Of a DNA stretch of 64,000 nt, positions 10,401-57,362 are shown piece by piece. A program made the position numbers and the translations under genes. Origin of the DNA: Tupaia tana (Eukaryota; Chordata; Mammalia; Scandentia; Tupaiidae); the NCBI GenBank assembly GCA_026018925.1, contig JAKSZU010000011.1, positions 41,778,141 to 41,842,140 on the forward strand, in the 5' to 3' direction. The notes under the pieces are model-generated. The model saw only the letters and a list, made by a program, of their open reading frames with translations, was not told the DNA's origin and did not search any database. The first letter of the stretch is position 1; each line of letters opens with the position of its first letter.

Positions 10401-13400
10401 TGCACATGCCTTAAGGCAAAAGCCTCTGGGGGGGGGGGGTGAATAAAGTGCTTTAGGAATTAAAGTATGTGTGCATTGCTTTACATTTAAGCAGATGAGG
10501 ATATGTTTATAGCCTTCTGGAAAGAATTAGAGATGCCAACGTCTTCAAAAATAGAAATTTGGAAATCCTTTGTGGGGGGTGTGTAGGAAAGAAAAGTAAG
10601 GAGGAAAAGGGAGCAGGCAACAGATTCAGACAGGAATATCTGCTGTCTTGAATAATATTTTAGGTGACAGAGCAGGCTGATGATTATTAGCTTAGTAATA
10701 TTTAATCTTCAAGCAGCATTTAATACCTATAAAGCAAATTTCATTAGTCCTTAGAAAGGAGTGGTCAGGGGACCTGCAGTTAGCGTAATGGCTATGTCAC
10801 TGGACTCCCACATAGCCGACCGCGGTTCGAGTCCCGGACCCAGTGGCTTAAACTCACGCCAGGCGTGTGTGCGTGCGTGCCCAAGATCCCGAGAGGAGAA
10901 TGGAGGAGAAGGGATTGCGGTGTGGCCATCCCCCCTGGGGGGTGATTTCTCGCTTTCTATCTCTCTGTCTCTCTCTGTCTGTCTGGCGAGCGCATGCGCA
11001 CTATAGCAAAAAACCTCTCAAAAGAAAAAAAGAAAAAAAAGAAAGGAGTGGGCAGGACCAGTAGTTGGCATAATAGCTATGTCGCTGGACTCCCATGTAG
11101 TTGACTGTAGTTCGAGTATCAGACCCTGTGGCTTAAACTCTTTCTGGGCGCATGTGCGTGCATGCCCCAGATCCTGAGAGGAGAATGGAGGAGAAGAGAC
11201 TTCTCGCTTTTTGTCTCTCTCTTTCTCTCTGTCTTTCTGGTGAGCACATGCACCCTATAGCAAAACCTCTCAAAAAAAAAAAATAAAAAAAAAATTAAAA
11301 AAATAAAAAGCAGTGAGCAAGATAAAAATATCTTTTAGAGAAACAGCTAGGCTGGCCCTGTTGCCTAGTGGTAGCCCACATGGCTGACTGTGTTCCAGTC
11401 CCAGCCCTAGATGCTTGCGAAACGTGCTAGGCATGTGTGTACATGGCCCAAAACCCCAAAAGGAGGGAGAAGTGGAGCAGAGGGGATTACAGCAGGGCCA
11501 TGCCCCATCACTGGGTGGGGGTGGGGTTATTTCTTGCTTTTCCTCTCTCTGTTTCCCTCCAGTGAGTGCATGTGCCCTCTGGTAAAATTTTTAAAAAAAG
11601 GGATATTAAATATTTTGATCATTTGCTTTGTGAAAAGAAAAATTGAGACTATCAGCCTGGTTTCCTAGTTCTAGCTGAACTTTTAACAGGTTTATGTATA
11701 TTTTTGAATGATGTTGATCATTTAAAATCTCAAATCACTTCTCCTCTTTCTCAATCACTTTTCTTTGTGACAGGACCTGTTTACACTGGGCGTGTAAACG
11801 CAACCATGGCCAGGTGGTCTCTTACCTGTTAAAATCGGGAGCGGACAAGGAGATTCTTACTACAAAAGGAGAAATGCCAGTCCAATTAACATCAAGGAGA
11901 GAAATCAGGAAGATTATGGGAGGTGAGTCTGTGTTTGGGGACTTTTTTTTTTTTTTTAGTTTTTGCTGTAGGGCATGTGTACTCATTGGAGAGAGATGGA
12001 GAAAAGGGATGTGAAAAGTCACCCCCCAGGGGAAATAGTCACACAACTCCTTCTCTATTCTCCTCTTGGGATTTGGCGCACTCATGCACATGTGTGTGAT
12101 TCTCAAGCCACCAGGTCCAGGACTCAAATCACGATTGGCCATGTGGGAATCCTGCACCTTAACCACCGTGCCACTCACTAGCCCCTTGTGATAATTTTTA
12201 AACGGCTATGTAAATATTCTATGTTTTCTTCTTTTTAAGTGGAAGATGATGATGAGGAAGAGGACAACATCCCACAGCCGAAGAAGGAGTCCGAACTGCC
12301 CTTTGTTCCCAATTATTTGGCCAACCCAGCCTTCCCTTTCATCTATACACCTGTAGCAGAGGATTCAGCTCAGCTACAGAATGGGGGGCCCTCCACACCT
12401 CCTGCATCACCCCCTGCAGATGGTTCGCCTCCATTGCTTCCTCCTGGGGAACCTGCCCTGCGAGGGGCCTTTGCTCGGGACCACACATCTTTGGCACTGG
12501 TTCAGAACGGTGATGTGGGTTCCCCCTCTGCCATACTCAGAACACCAGAAAGCACAAAACCGGGACCTGTTTGTCAGCCCCCGGTGAGTCAGAGCCGCTC
12601 CCTGTTCTCTTCTGTCCCATCCAAGCCACCAGTGGTATCGCTGGAGCCTCAAAATGGGACGTACGCGGGACCAGCGCCAGCATTCCAGCCATTTTTCTTC
12701 ACTGGAGCATTTCCATTTAATATGCAAGGTAACCCATTGTTAGCAAAGTTTCCGCAACATGGGAGTCAATGTCCAGGAGGGTGGGATTTATTTACTTAAA
12801 TATATTTTAAGCATAAGTATGAACTTATAAAAAAGTTGTAGTTTACTCAGATTTACAAACTAATTACCTTTTACTCTTGTACCTTGAAATACTTCAAGAA
12901 TTGTTCTGATTGTACCTTTCCTAAGAACAAGGATATTCTCTTATAAAACTACATTTAGTGGTCAAATTTAAGAACTAAAGCCTTGGGACCAGCAGTTAGA
13001 GTAATGGCTGTGTTGCTGGACTCCCATGTAGTCGACCGCAGTTCAAGTCCTGGACCCAGTGTCTTAAACTCAAGCCGGGCACGTGTGTGTGCGTGCCCAA
13101 GATCCCGAGAGGAGAATGGAGGAGAAGGGATTGCGGAGTGGCCAGCCCCCCTGGGGGGGCGATTTCTCGCTTTCTGTCTCTCTCTCTCTGGCAAGTGCAT
13201 GCGCCCTATAGCAAAAACCTCTCCAAAAAAAAAAAAAAAAAAAACTAAAGCTTTGATGTAATACTGTTCTATAAGCTACAGTCCATGTTTAAAGTTTGCT
13301 TATTGTGTCAGCAATGCCCTTTGTAACTATTCTCACCTTTACTTCCTGTCCAGGATCACATGATTACATTTAGTTATCATGTCATTTTAGTATCCTTTAA

Positions 13401-16400
13401 TATGGAACATTTTTTCATCCTTGCTCTATCATTTTCACCTCAATATATATTTTTTTAATTGCTAGAGGGTATGTGCACTTGCTAGTGAAGCAGGGCATGG
13501 TCTCTTCTCCATTTCTTCCTCCTGTTACATTTTGGGCACGCATGCACATGCTCCTAGTGTTTTCAAACCATCAGGGCTGAGATTCAAAACACACAGTCAA
13601 CCATGTGGGATCCAGCTCCCTTAACCACTAGGCCATGGAGCCAGACCAGATTTGAATTAATTTTTTTTTTTCCAGAGGGTACATGCACTCACCAGAGAGA
13701 AAGAGAGACAGAGAAAAAGTGGGAAGCACCTCCATGGCAGAATGGTTATGCTGCAGCCGCTTCTCTCTTTCTCCATTCTTTCAGGTTTTTAAGCCTGCAT
13801 GCGTGCACATGTGCTCAGCATTTTTTTTTAAAGAACTTTCTTTTTTTATTATTCACTTTATTCATTTATTTACTTATTTTAATTTGACTGGAGAGGGACA
13901 GAGCGAGAGTGAGAACGAGAGAGAGTGAGAAAGCAAGCTGCCAGATCTGGGACTTAAACCATGGTCAGCTATGTGGGAGTCCAGCACCCCCAACCACCAC
14001 GCCACATGCCAGCCCCCACCCAGCATGTTTTTTAAGCCATTGGGTCCGGGACACAAACCACACGGTTGGTCATGTGGGATCCAGCTGCCTTAACTGTCAC
14101 ACCGTGGGCTGATCCCAGATTGGAATGTTTATTGGTAGCTTATCTCTCTGCTCTTTATGGCAACGAGTTTCATCTTTTATCAGCATCTTTTCTTCAGGGT
14201 TTTTGCCATGTGGTACTCACCAGAGACAAACAGACGGTGAGAGGGAAAGTGAGACATCACCCCCTGGGGTGATGGCCACACCACAATCCAGTCTTCTCTA
14301 GGGATCGTGGGCATGCACGCACATGCACCTGGCATGACTGGGTCCAGGACTCGAACTGGAGTTGGCCATGTAGGAGTCTACCACCTTAACCACCACACCA
14401 TATGCTGGCCCCTCATAAGCACCTTTAGATGCATAATGGCTAAATCTTTTTAGAGTAACGCATGTGCCACATCTTATTCATGCCTTTATTCCAGCCTTCT
14501 TCTCCCCCTTCTGCTCGTGGGTAGTTTGATATCCAATCCCAATCTTTTTTTTTTTTTTTTTTTTTTTTTGGAGGGGTTTTCGCTGTAGGGCGCGTGCGCT
14601 CGCCAGACAGAGAGAGACATAGAGATAGAAAGCGAGAAATCACCCTCCAGAGGGGATGGTCATGCCACAGTCCTTTCTCCTCCATTCTCCTCTTGGGATC
14701 TTGGGCACGCACGCACACGCGCCCGGCGTGAGTTTTAAGCCACCAGGTCCAGGACGCGAACCATGGTCAACTACGTGGGAGTCCAGCGACATAGCCATTA
14801 CGCTAACTGCTGGTTCCCTCCAATCCCATTCTTAAGTCTTTACCCCTTTCTTAGCTCTAGTGGCAGAAGTAAATTACCCTTCTGCACAGCTGGGACGTTG
14901 CCCTCACCCCCCTCTTACTTGTGGATCATAGTCTGAGATGTAAGAAAGACAAAGGAGGAAACCACCCCAGCAGAGCTAGAATTGGGCCTTTAGCAAACTC
15001 CGCGGACCATGGTTGGTTTTCTAACTGGGTGATACAAATATTTTGGGATAAGAAATTATTTAGTATAATTATCTTCTGGGAGACCAGCAGTTTGCGTAAT
15101 GGTTATGTTGAACTCCCATGTAGTTGACTACAGTGCAAGTCCTGGACATGGTGGCTTAAACTCACGCCGGGCATGTGTGCGTGTGTGCCCAGGATCATGA
15201 GAGGAGAATACAGAAGGGATTGCGGCGTGACCATCCCCCCTGGGGGGTGATTTCTTGCTTTCTGTCTCTCTTTCTAGTGAGTGCACATACCCTATAGCAA
15301 AAAATAACCTTTCCAAAATAATTTACTATTATTATTATCTTCTGGAAAAGACCTGAAATTAACATTTCTTCCTCTTTTTCTCTAGAACTGGTACTGAAGG
15401 TGAGGATTCAGAACCCATCTCTCCGAGAAAACGATTTCATCGAAATTGAGCTGGACCGACAGGAGCTCACCTACCAGGAATTGCTCAGAGTCAGTTGCTG
15501 TGAGCTGGGCGTTAATCCAGATCAAGTGGAGAAGATAAGAAAGTTACCCAATACTCTGTTAAGAAAGGTAAGGAGAGTCTGTTAGAACAGCATGAGAGGT
15601 TGCTATTTGCATTTGGAAAAATTCCTAGCTTCCTCCTCAATTATATGAGTCATAGTTGAAGAAATGAAAAGGGAATCGAAAAGGAGCAAAAAGTGGTTTT
15701 CCACATTGCTTCCTTTCCCTCTACTGAGTCTCCCGACACTTGCATTTTTGAAAGTTGTAGGATATCAAAGAGAATGTTCTGAATTACCATTCACACATAC
15801 CTATTTTTGGTTGTTTCTGTGGTGATCTGTAAGGATTACCTTAGCCCGCTATTACATGTGCCTTGTGTCTTACAAGATAAGAACCAAATTAAACTACAGA
15901 GCAAACTCGTTTAGATACACATGTGGTTCTCCCGGTATCTCTGGGCTCTTGACTGTCAGGCTTGTAGCTCCTCGGGGCACCCAAGGAAGAGTGATCTATG
16001 CATTGCCTCTTCCTTTGGGTGGGTGCTTGTCCCTTCACAGCAGATGTTAAGGGCTTCCACCGTTACACCCCAGCTCATGCCCCCGGGGATGTAATTACAC
16101 TGTCACTGACTTAGACTGCCATGGGGTTTTTTGTTTTTGGGTTTTTTTTTTTTTTTACTTCTAGGTTTTTGAATTGAACCAAGATCTTGTGTCCATACAG
16201 CACACCAAACATAGAGATAAGTAGCTTCCTCTTAATCTGTTTAACCATTTTGGTTTTTTTCCTTTCAGGACAAAGATGTTGCTCGGCTCCAAGATTTCCA
16301 AGAGCTAGAGCTGGTTCTAATGATAAGTGAAAACAATTTTCTATTCAGAAATGCTGCGTCCACACTGACTGAAAGGCCTTGCTATAACAGGAGAGCTTCC

Positions 16401-16415
16401 AAACTGACTTACTAA
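4357..16415 (+). CDS. ANKRD40: ANKRD40, ankyrin repeat domain-containing protein 40 (complete, 5 coding exons)
   Basis: Joined exons are 4357-4490, 11774-11922, 12240-12728, 15386-15567 and 16269-16415. They total 1101 bp, giving 366 residues plus TAA, two residues fewer than the human protein as I remember it; the acidic run after the ankyrin repeats is shorter. Splice phases agree at every junction and all introns are GT/AG. Two ankyrin repeats lie at about residues 10-76, followed by a short Asp/Glu run, a long Pro/Ser-rich presumably disordered middle (about 105-258) and a highly conserved C-terminal domain that starts ELVLKVRIQNPS and ends RRASKLTY. Ankyrin repeats usually bind protein partners. 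The molecular role of ANKRD40 is poorly known and nothing here adds to it. The start is the ATG at 4357, whose MSALLEQKEQQ matches the human N-terminus apart from residue 2. The gene faces ABCC3 tail to tail, as in human. Confidence 0.96.
5800..6095 (-). repeat. MIR-like fragment in ANKRD40 intron 1
   Basis: Contains TAACATTGATTGAGCTTACTC, TATTACACGTATTATCTTG and CCATTTTATGGACGAAGAAAC, matching MIR-family order. Confidence 0.55.
6140..7195 (-). repeat. L2-like LINE fragment, split by a SINE
   Basis: Typical L2 wording in order: CCTCCTGGCTGCC, TCATTTCACTGTGCTCAAA, TAGAGCTTAGCTTAAATGTC and TTGGTAAAGCCTTTTCTTGG. Interrupted by the tSINE-L at 6315-6560. Confidence 0.6.
6315..6560 (-). mobile_element. 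tSINE-L copy inside L2
   Basis: Full-length reverse copy from the T-run to TGGTGGTCCC, with the hairpin as CACCCCCCAGGGGGTG. Confidence 0.9.
7203..7413 (-). mobile_element. Old diverged tSINE copy
   Basis: Retains AGACAAAGAGAAGGAGAG and a CCACCTCCTGGCTCC end. The rest is decayed. Confidence 0.55.
7540..7780 (-). mobile_element. tSINE-L copy inserted in a MIR
   Basis: Reverse full-length copy with a perfect 12-bp target duplication CTCATGGGTTGT at 7528-7539 and 7781-7792. It splits a MIR-like repeat (about 7460-7860). Confidence 0.92.
7885..8066 (-). mobile_element. tSINE-S copy
   Basis: Reverse copy beginning AGAATTATTTTATTTAACTT, TTTGACCAGAGAGGG, head ending GCCAGCCCC. Confidence 0.9.
8914..9162 (+). 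mobile_element. tSINE-L copy
   Basis: Head GGGACCAGCAGGTAGCATAG through ACCTTAAAAAAAAAA. AGTCTA repeats flank it. Confidence 0.85.
9245..9464 (+). mobile_element. tSINE-L copy with internal deletion
   Basis: Head intact, but the body jumps from GGCCACTGCCCCTGGGG to GAGTGCATATGTCC, losing the CT-rich box. Confidence 0.8.
9745..9918 (+). mobile_element. tSINE-S copy
   Basis: Head, TGGCTTGCTTTCTCGCC, CT-rich run and GGTCAAATTAAAATAAGTGAA tail. Confidence 0.88.
10191..10443 (+). mobile_element. tSINE-L copy with perfect TSD
   Basis: Perfect 14-bp duplication TAAAGTGCTTTAGG at 10177-10190 and 10444-10457. The A-tail is replaced by a G-run at about 10427-10439. Confidence 0.92.
10770..11039 (+). 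mobile_element. tSINE-L copy, well preserved
   Basis: CpG-retaining full copy. Flanks AGAAAGGAGTGGTCAGG (10753-10769) and AGAAAGGAGTGGGCAGG (11040-11056) are its target duplication. Confidence 0.92.
11055..11311 (+). mobile_element. tSINE-L copy next to the previous one
   Basis: Starts at the downstream target duplication of the preceding copy. The hairpin segment has been lost (jump from GGAGAAGAGAC to TTCTCGC). Confidence 0.88.
11350..11598 (+). mobile_element. Diverged tSINE-L copy
   Basis: Head GGCTGGCCCTGTTGCCTAGTGG is decayed; the body shows AAAACCCCAAAAGGAGG and a GGTGGGGTTATTTC segment. Confidence 0.75.
11774..11922 (+). CDS. ANKRD40: ANKRD40 coding exon 2
   Basis: Acceptor is TGTGACAG before 11774 and donor is GTGAGT at 11923. 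It encodes the second ankyrin repeat (CLHWACKRNHGQVVSYLLKS) and the TTKGEMPVQLTSRREIRKIMG segment. A SINE begins less than 20 bp after the donor. Confidence 0.95.
11941..12186 (-). mobile_element. tSINE-L copy filling ANKRD40 intron 2
   Basis: Reverse copy from the T-run at 11942 to CACTCACTAGCCCC at 12186, between exon 2 (ends 11922) and exon 3 (starts 12240). Confidence 0.9.
12240..12728 (+). CDS. ANKRD40: ANKRD40 coding exon 3
   Basis: Starts TGGAAGATGATG after CTTTTTAAG; with the single G left by exon 2 this gives Val-Glu-Asp. It encodes the acidic run and the Pro/Ser-rich middle with FVPNYLANPAFPFIYTP and AFQPFFFTGAFPFNMQ. The donor is GTAACC. Confidence 0.95.
12987..13241 (+). mobile_element. 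tSINE-L copy
   Basis: Full copy in ANKRD40 intron 3 with C6TG7 hairpin. Flanks GAACTAAAGCCTTG and AAACTAAAGCTTTG are a decayed target duplication. Confidence 0.9.
13447..13646 (-). mobile_element. Old tSINE copy
   Basis: Reverse, decayed; GCTAGAGGGTATGTGCACTTGC and TTAACCACTAGGCCATGGAGCC remain. Confidence 0.65.
13661..14117 (-). mobile_element. Old tSINE-L split by a younger tSINE-S
   Basis: The two halves (13661-13820 and 14018-14117) form one reverse element. The tSINE-S at about 13821-14016 sits between CAGCAT repeats. Confidence 0.8.
13821..14016 (-). mobile_element. tSINE-S nested in older tSINE-L
   Basis: AATTTGACTGGAGAGGGAC and the head ending CACATGCCAGCCCC identify it. Confidence 0.85.
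14200..14412 (-). mobile_element. tSINE-L copy
   Basis: Reverse; retains GACATCACCCCCTGGGGTG and the head ending ATATGCTGGCCCC. Confidence 0.82.
14545..14817 (-). mobile_element. tSINE-L copy with TSD
   Basis: Full reverse copy. Flanks TCCAATCCCAATCT (before) and TCCAATCCCATTCT (after) are the target duplication. Confidence 0.92.
15080..15333 (+). mobile_element. tSINE-L copy upstream of ANKRD40 exon 4
   Basis: Full copy ending about 50 bp before the exon 4 acceptor; TTATCTTCTGG flanks both sides. Confidence 0.88.
15386..15567 (+). CDS. ANKRD40: ANKRD40 coding exon 4
   Basis: Acceptor is TTTTTCTCTAG and donor is GTAAGG. It encodes the start of the conserved C-terminal domain, from ELVLKVRIQNPS to KLPNTLLRK. 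Confidence 0.95.
16269..16415 (+). CDS. ANKRD40: ANKRD40 coding exon 5 (terminal)
   Basis: Acceptor is TTTCCTTTCAG. It encodes DKDVARLQDFQELELVLM through the terminal RRASKLTY, with TAA at 16413-16415. Confidence 0.95.
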   Translation, partial: DKDVARLQDFQELELVLMISENNFLFRNAASTLTERPCYNRRASKLTY

Positions 16416-16611
16416 TGCAGCAGGGACTTTTATCATGGAGTGCTGTGAAGTGCTGTCACCTCTGGGCCAAGGACAAGCCATTGATCTGAATGCCTTGGAT
16501 GCCCGGAGGGCTACTGGTGCCCGGTGGAGCAGATACTCACATCGTTCTGCCAAGGTAGGGAGCTCCTGACCCCCAAGCAGCGGTGCCACTCTTCCAAGCC
16601 TCTTGGTGCAC

Positions 16612-16617
16612 AATAAA
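16612..16617 (+). other. ANKRD40: Candidate proximal poly(A) signal AATAAA
   Basis: AATAAA lies about 200 bp after the stop codon. Use would give a very short 3'UTR. Confidence 0.4.
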
Positions 16618-18614
16618 CCTATTGCTTGAAGCTCTGAACAGCTGAGAAGTGGTCTGGAGAGGCAGAAGCGGAAGCCCTGTACCTAGTGTGCTGTCTGTGC
16701 AGTGTCTGAGAGTTGTCTGAGCAGACGCCAAGAGGGAGCAGAGCCTGTTCGTAGCCACTCCTGGTGACCGAGCACCTGCAAGGCCAGGATGCACTTTTCT
16801 TGGTGTCGCATGCCCACAACTCTCCTGAAATGTGAACCGCCCAGAGGGAGATTGGAGAAAGCCCAGGTAGTGGACAAATGACTTTAGTGTGACTTGTCGC
16901 TGTGAGGTTTCCTATAACATATTTATAAATGTTACTCAGGTTTAAAGTATTTAAGAATACAGTTACCTAATTGTAAATACGCTGTTAACCAAAAGAGCTT
17001 CCCCTCCCCCATGTTTTCCTTTGAGAAAAGTCATGACTGCTTGTCTGTCTCTAGACAGTGATCTCTGCATTAACTTCCCCTCATGGTCACTAGAGGGCTC
17101 TCTGATGCTTTCTGAAGGAGCAACTACTTTTACTCCGAAGCGATTCCTGTCATCTCTCTGTTTAATTGCACTGAGAAGAGCACAAACATCACCGTCCCAT
17201 GCTCTCCACTTTCATTCTCCACTAGAAATAAAAAGCAATTTTTGAGACTGATCTGTTGCTATTTTAAAGGTTATTGTGGGAAACTGAGCTAAAGGAGTTA
17301 GTATCTTTATTTTTGTATCGAAGATAAAGGTTATTTTGCAATTATTAGGATTTCTATACAACTCTGATCTCTGTTGCTTTTGTAAACAAATTCTTTGATT
17401 TTAGGAATCCCTCTACTCCCTCCACCAATCCACTTAACACAATCAATTGGGAGTTTACCAGACTTTGTTCTGAAAAACAAAACCAAAATCACCTGATTAA
17501 ACTCTGGAGCATGGCATAAGAATTTTTTTGAAGAATGCCTTCAAGGGTTCTTTTCCTACCCCACAGCTTCATTCCTGTTAAAAAGAAAAGCCCCGGTAGA
17601 AATAAGGACTAGCACACTTAGACACACAGGGGTGGGGTGGCAGCCAGCTGTCGAAGAGCATCCCTGCTGTCTTAAGCTTTTTCCCCATAGTGCCTAGAGT
17701 TTCCAAAGAAACGTAACTTCCTAACTGTGTTAACTTCATTCTGTCGGAACACAATTGTGTGAACATGCAGAAGATGTCAACGGGAGAGAATGTTGTGCTA
17801 AGATAAAGGCCTCCTGCTGCTTCCGAGATGCCGAAGTGTGGCGGAGACGTCTTCTAAGGTCAACCTCACAGAGTCACTCTGTTTTGTGACTTTAATGTAC
17901 TCTGCCAATTACTGCTGGTGACTTACCCTTGTGCAATGTTTGCAGAGTAAAGGTGACATATTACCCCCTTTCTTGAAAGTGCTTTAGAGAGGAAACTTCC
18001 TTATATTTCAACGAATCAGAAGCTAGGATATCTAGATGTAGTAACCTTTTTTTTTTTTTTTCCTTCACTTTGAAAAAAGTTGCAGTCTGATACAATTAAG
18101 TCTGGTTCTGTTCTGGAGGAAACAAATTCAGTATTAATTCATGTCTAAATTACTAGGGTTAAAACTCTTTCAGCTCCCCAGAATTAATTAGGGACCTGCA
18201 GAAGCAGTGGAGGCCCCTGACCGGGACGTGGCCAAAAGGAGAGTATTAGTTCCAGGGCATTTTCCAGGCTTGGACACATCGGCGAGGAAAGGCCTTGGTG
18301 TCTCAGGGGAGAGATGGGTCCAATGTGGCTCTGTCCTACACTGGTCTCCCTTCTGTGGTCAGCTGACTCCTGTGTATGGCAGTGGGACGACACTGCACAG
18401 TTGCTGGTGGGTGAGGTAGTCTTAATCTATGCATTCAGAGAAATATTTTTATATGCTTTGTGTAATTTATAACAAGGATTTTTTTTAGCTTTGTTACCTG
18501 TGAATTCACCCCTTCCTCCACTGCATATTTAAAGCATGTGTTCACACTGTGTGTAAACATTCACCGAAGATTGTTTCCTTGTGCATTGCTGACTGTTCAA
18601 ACATAACGAGTATC

Positions 18615-18620
18615 ATTAAA
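18615..18620 (+). other. ANKRD40: Candidate distal poly(A) signal ATTAAA
   Basis: ATTAAA is followed by AT-rich sequence and marks the probable end of ANKRD40. The resulting gap of about 1.5 kb to the ABCC3 poly(A) signal agrees with the human spacing. Confidence 0.5.
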
Positions 18621-18639
18621 CTTAAGTATTAACTGACTG

Positions 18640-20095
18640 AGCCTATAGTCTAATTTTGCCCTTCTAAACAGCACTATTCTCCTCGTCAGAGGGGGTTCAC
18701 ATTGTCAGCTAGCCCGAGGGACGAGACGCTCTGCAGGAAGACTAGAAGGCCCGCTCCCCACCTGAGCCTCCTCCACCTCGCCGCTGCTGCAGCGCTTATG
18801 CCCCGCCTGTGGCACTTGGAGACAGATATTTTGTGTGGCGTCTCTCCTCTTAACACAAAGCAGTCAGCTTCATTTTCCTGGAGTAGCCGAGCCAGCTAGA
18901 TGGAGGTCATCCCCTATTAACCACATGTTTTGATTATGCTATTTACTTCACACAACTCAGCTCTCCTTTGGGCTGTCAGCACCTGTCAGAGCCTCAGTGA
19001 GCTCAGAAGTAAACGCCCAAGACTAGAGAGGAAATACAGCCTCACACCTTCAGATCTTTACTGAGAATGATGCCGAATGAATCTGCTTTTCTGTTGGTTT
19101 AGGCCAGCAAGAGCCTCACAGAGCAGACGTCATGCCAAATTGGCCTAATAAATCAGAGAGCATAGCAGAGACCTTTTCTTAGCACCAAGGAGAGGCAGCA
19201 TAATTTGGGCATTTGTGCTTTCATACTTGCTTTATCACAAGGATGGAAGTCGCCTTCCATATACTCATAAACATCCTAGGCAGAAACAGCCTGCCCAAAA
19301 ATGCGATTAACCTTTAACAAATGCTCCCGCAGCACAGGCCGGCCCAGAACATAGAGACAACCCAGATCAAAGGAGCCATCTCCGTATCTACTGCAAACCA
19401 TTTGGGGCGGGGAGGAAAAAAAACAACCATCACCCACCACCACCATCAGTTCACACCAAGGGTAAAGATACCGGAAATGAGAGCGAGACAGAGGAGACCA
19501 GAAAACTGAGGAAGGTAGCCGAGAAGAAATCTATTCCCAATGTAAGGCCTGTGCCAGGTGGACTCTGACCTGCAGAAAATAAACTCTTCATTGGCTTGCT
19601 CCAGAAAGCAAATTTAATTCGTCACCTCATATCTCACTGACTGGCCTTGGAGTGCAGGGGGCCTGGGGGCTGTGGCTTCTCTGTGCTCACACGTTCCGGT
19701 TCAGCAGGACTGAGGAAAAGGAATGACTCGGAGGCCTCACTGGCTGTGGGACCTATCTGGGTAGGGAATAAAGAACCATGCACTTCTCCGCCCCTAGTGA
19801 CCTGCTTAGAGGGCTAGGGATGACATGACTACAGAAGGGTTCACAGCAGGGTCCCCAAGAGGCCTCATGTCAGGTTCCAGGGCCTTTATTTCTCACCTTT
19901 TACAGTATCTGCACAGCAAAGCAGAAACGACTGGCAATTACCCAGTGAATTTTGGCTGTGAAGACAATACTTCCAGCCAAAGGCTCTTGGATCTGAGATT
20001 CTCAGATAACCAGCCATGTAGATGTGTATAAAGTGCTCAAGGTCCTAATCCCCAGACCTTGTGAACAGGCAGGAACGGCTACGTCGGCTGAGTGT
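18640..20095. other. Intergenic spacer between convergent ANKRD40 and ABCC3
   Basis: No SINE, no recognisable gene and no long conserved reading frame. It holds low-complexity CACCAC/ACCATCA stretches near 19430 and otherwise unremarkable single-copy sequence. Confidence 0.6.
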
Positions 20096-20112
20096 GTTGC
20101 AAACCACACAGC

Positions 20113-20118
20113 TTTATT
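20113..20118 (-). other. ABCC3: ABCC3 poly(A) signal AATAAA
   Basis: AATAAA on the - strand is followed within 5-15 bp by a GT-rich stretch (GCTGTGTGGTTTG), the expected cleavage-factor context. Confidence 0.75.
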
Positions 20119-20335
20119 TCATCACTGCCTTTTTCAGTCGATTCAGGCGGCACCCCAGTGTCCAAGGGCTCAGTCAGGGAGAGCCTAACCTGGCAGACTT
20201 CTGTTCTAGGATGAAAAACTTATTTAAAACCAAACAAAACAACTTTAGAAAAATAATAATAATAATAAAAAAAAAACCCAGAGCGGGAGGGAAGTCCTTC
20301 CATGAAATGGCTGTTTACAAACAGGGCAGTGTGGA

Positions 20336-20440
20336 AATAACACTAGCTTGGAATCAGGAGACCCAGGTACTGTATGAGGCTCTGCCTCAAACCAGCTGTA
20401 ACCTCGGGCATGCCATTCACTTTTTGGGCCTGGCTTCTTC
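20336..20440 (+). repeat. MIR-like fragment opposite the ABCC3 3'UTR
   Basis: GGAATCAGGAGACCCAGGTAC and the CTGTAACCTCGGGCATGCCA segments follow the MIR core. Confidence 0.5.
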
Positions 20441-20605
20441 ATCCAAAGCATTGAGCACTGTTACTCTGTGAGGCTCTTTACAGAGGCAAACCTAACAGAC
20501 ATTCCCAGTGTTCACCATCAAGTCCATCCCACGTGCACATTTGGTACCATTTCTCTTCCTGATGAAAACCAGGAAAGACCAGGAGAAAAATCCCAGGAAT
20601 ATGTT

Positions 20606-56744
<36,139 letters not shown>

Positions 56745-56949
56745 CTGGGGACAGAGAAAATGAGTCAGTGCCGTGGCAGCCACCTAGAGACCTGGGCTCT
56801 CCCTTGAAGGGGATGACTGGGTTAGAGAGACACTCCAACCTGGGCTGGGGTGGGTAGAAGACAGAGGGGGACGAGAGAGCCCAGAATGTAGCAGGTGATG
56901 CCCCAGGTATATGCTTTCCAGGTCATGGTGGCCCCCATCCTCCCATATT

Positions 56950-57360
56950 TTCTCTTTCTAAATGAGGCATAATTACAGTACAATAAACTGCATCCATGTA
57001 ACGTGTACAATGTGCTGTGTTTTCACAGTTGTGTACACCTGCAAACCCACTGCTGCAATCAAAATATGGACTATTTCCACCATCCTACAATTTCTCTTTG
57101 CAGAAGAACATCCTGGAGGGGCCAGCAGGTGGTGTGGTGGTTAGGGGCACTGTACTCCCATATGACCGACCATGGTTCGAGTCCCAGACCTGGTGGCTTG
57201 CTTTCTCTCTCTCTCTTTCTCTCTCTCTGTCCCTCTCTGGTAAATTAAAATAAATAAATAAAGTTAAATAATTCTTTAAAAAAAAGAAGAAGAAGAATGT
57301 CCCAGGTTGTTCTGCTTTCTGTCATTTTAGAATCTCCCTTTTTAAAATTTTGGGGTTTTT
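56950..57360 (-). repeat. Old L1-like fragment split by a SINE
   Basis: GAGGCATAATTACAGTACAAT, CAGTTGTGTACACCTGCAAAC and TGTCCCAGGTTGTTCTGC resemble old L1; interrupted by the tSINE-S at 57118-57296. Confidence 0.5.
57118..57296 (+). mobile_element. tSINE-S copy
   Basis: GGGGCCAGCAGGTGGTGTGG head, GGTAAATTAAAATAAATAAA tail; AGAAGAA on both sides. Confidence 0.9.
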
Positions 57361-57362
57361 TT

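Larger units (their letters stand above)
16416..18640 (+). other. ANKRD40: ANKRD40 3' untranslated region (inferred extent)
   Basis: SINE-free, AT-rich, single-copy-looking sequence runs from the stop codon to a probable distal poly(A) signal. Internal AATAAA hexamers at 16612-16617 and 17227-17232 could give shorter transcripts. No competing ORF of note. Confidence 0.65.
20095..20605 (-). other. ABCC3: ABCC3 3' untranslated region (inferred)
   Basis: About 510 bp from the stop codon to just past the poly(A) signal. On the opposite strand it includes MIR-like sequence at about 20336-20440 and an A-rich AATAAT stretch near 20250. Confidence 0.7.

Noticed and set aside
10770-11039. Possible tRNA genes at the SINE heads
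   Set aside because: A and B boxes are present, but the acceptor stem does not close, the anticodon arm is poor, and each head continues into a SINE body and A-tail.
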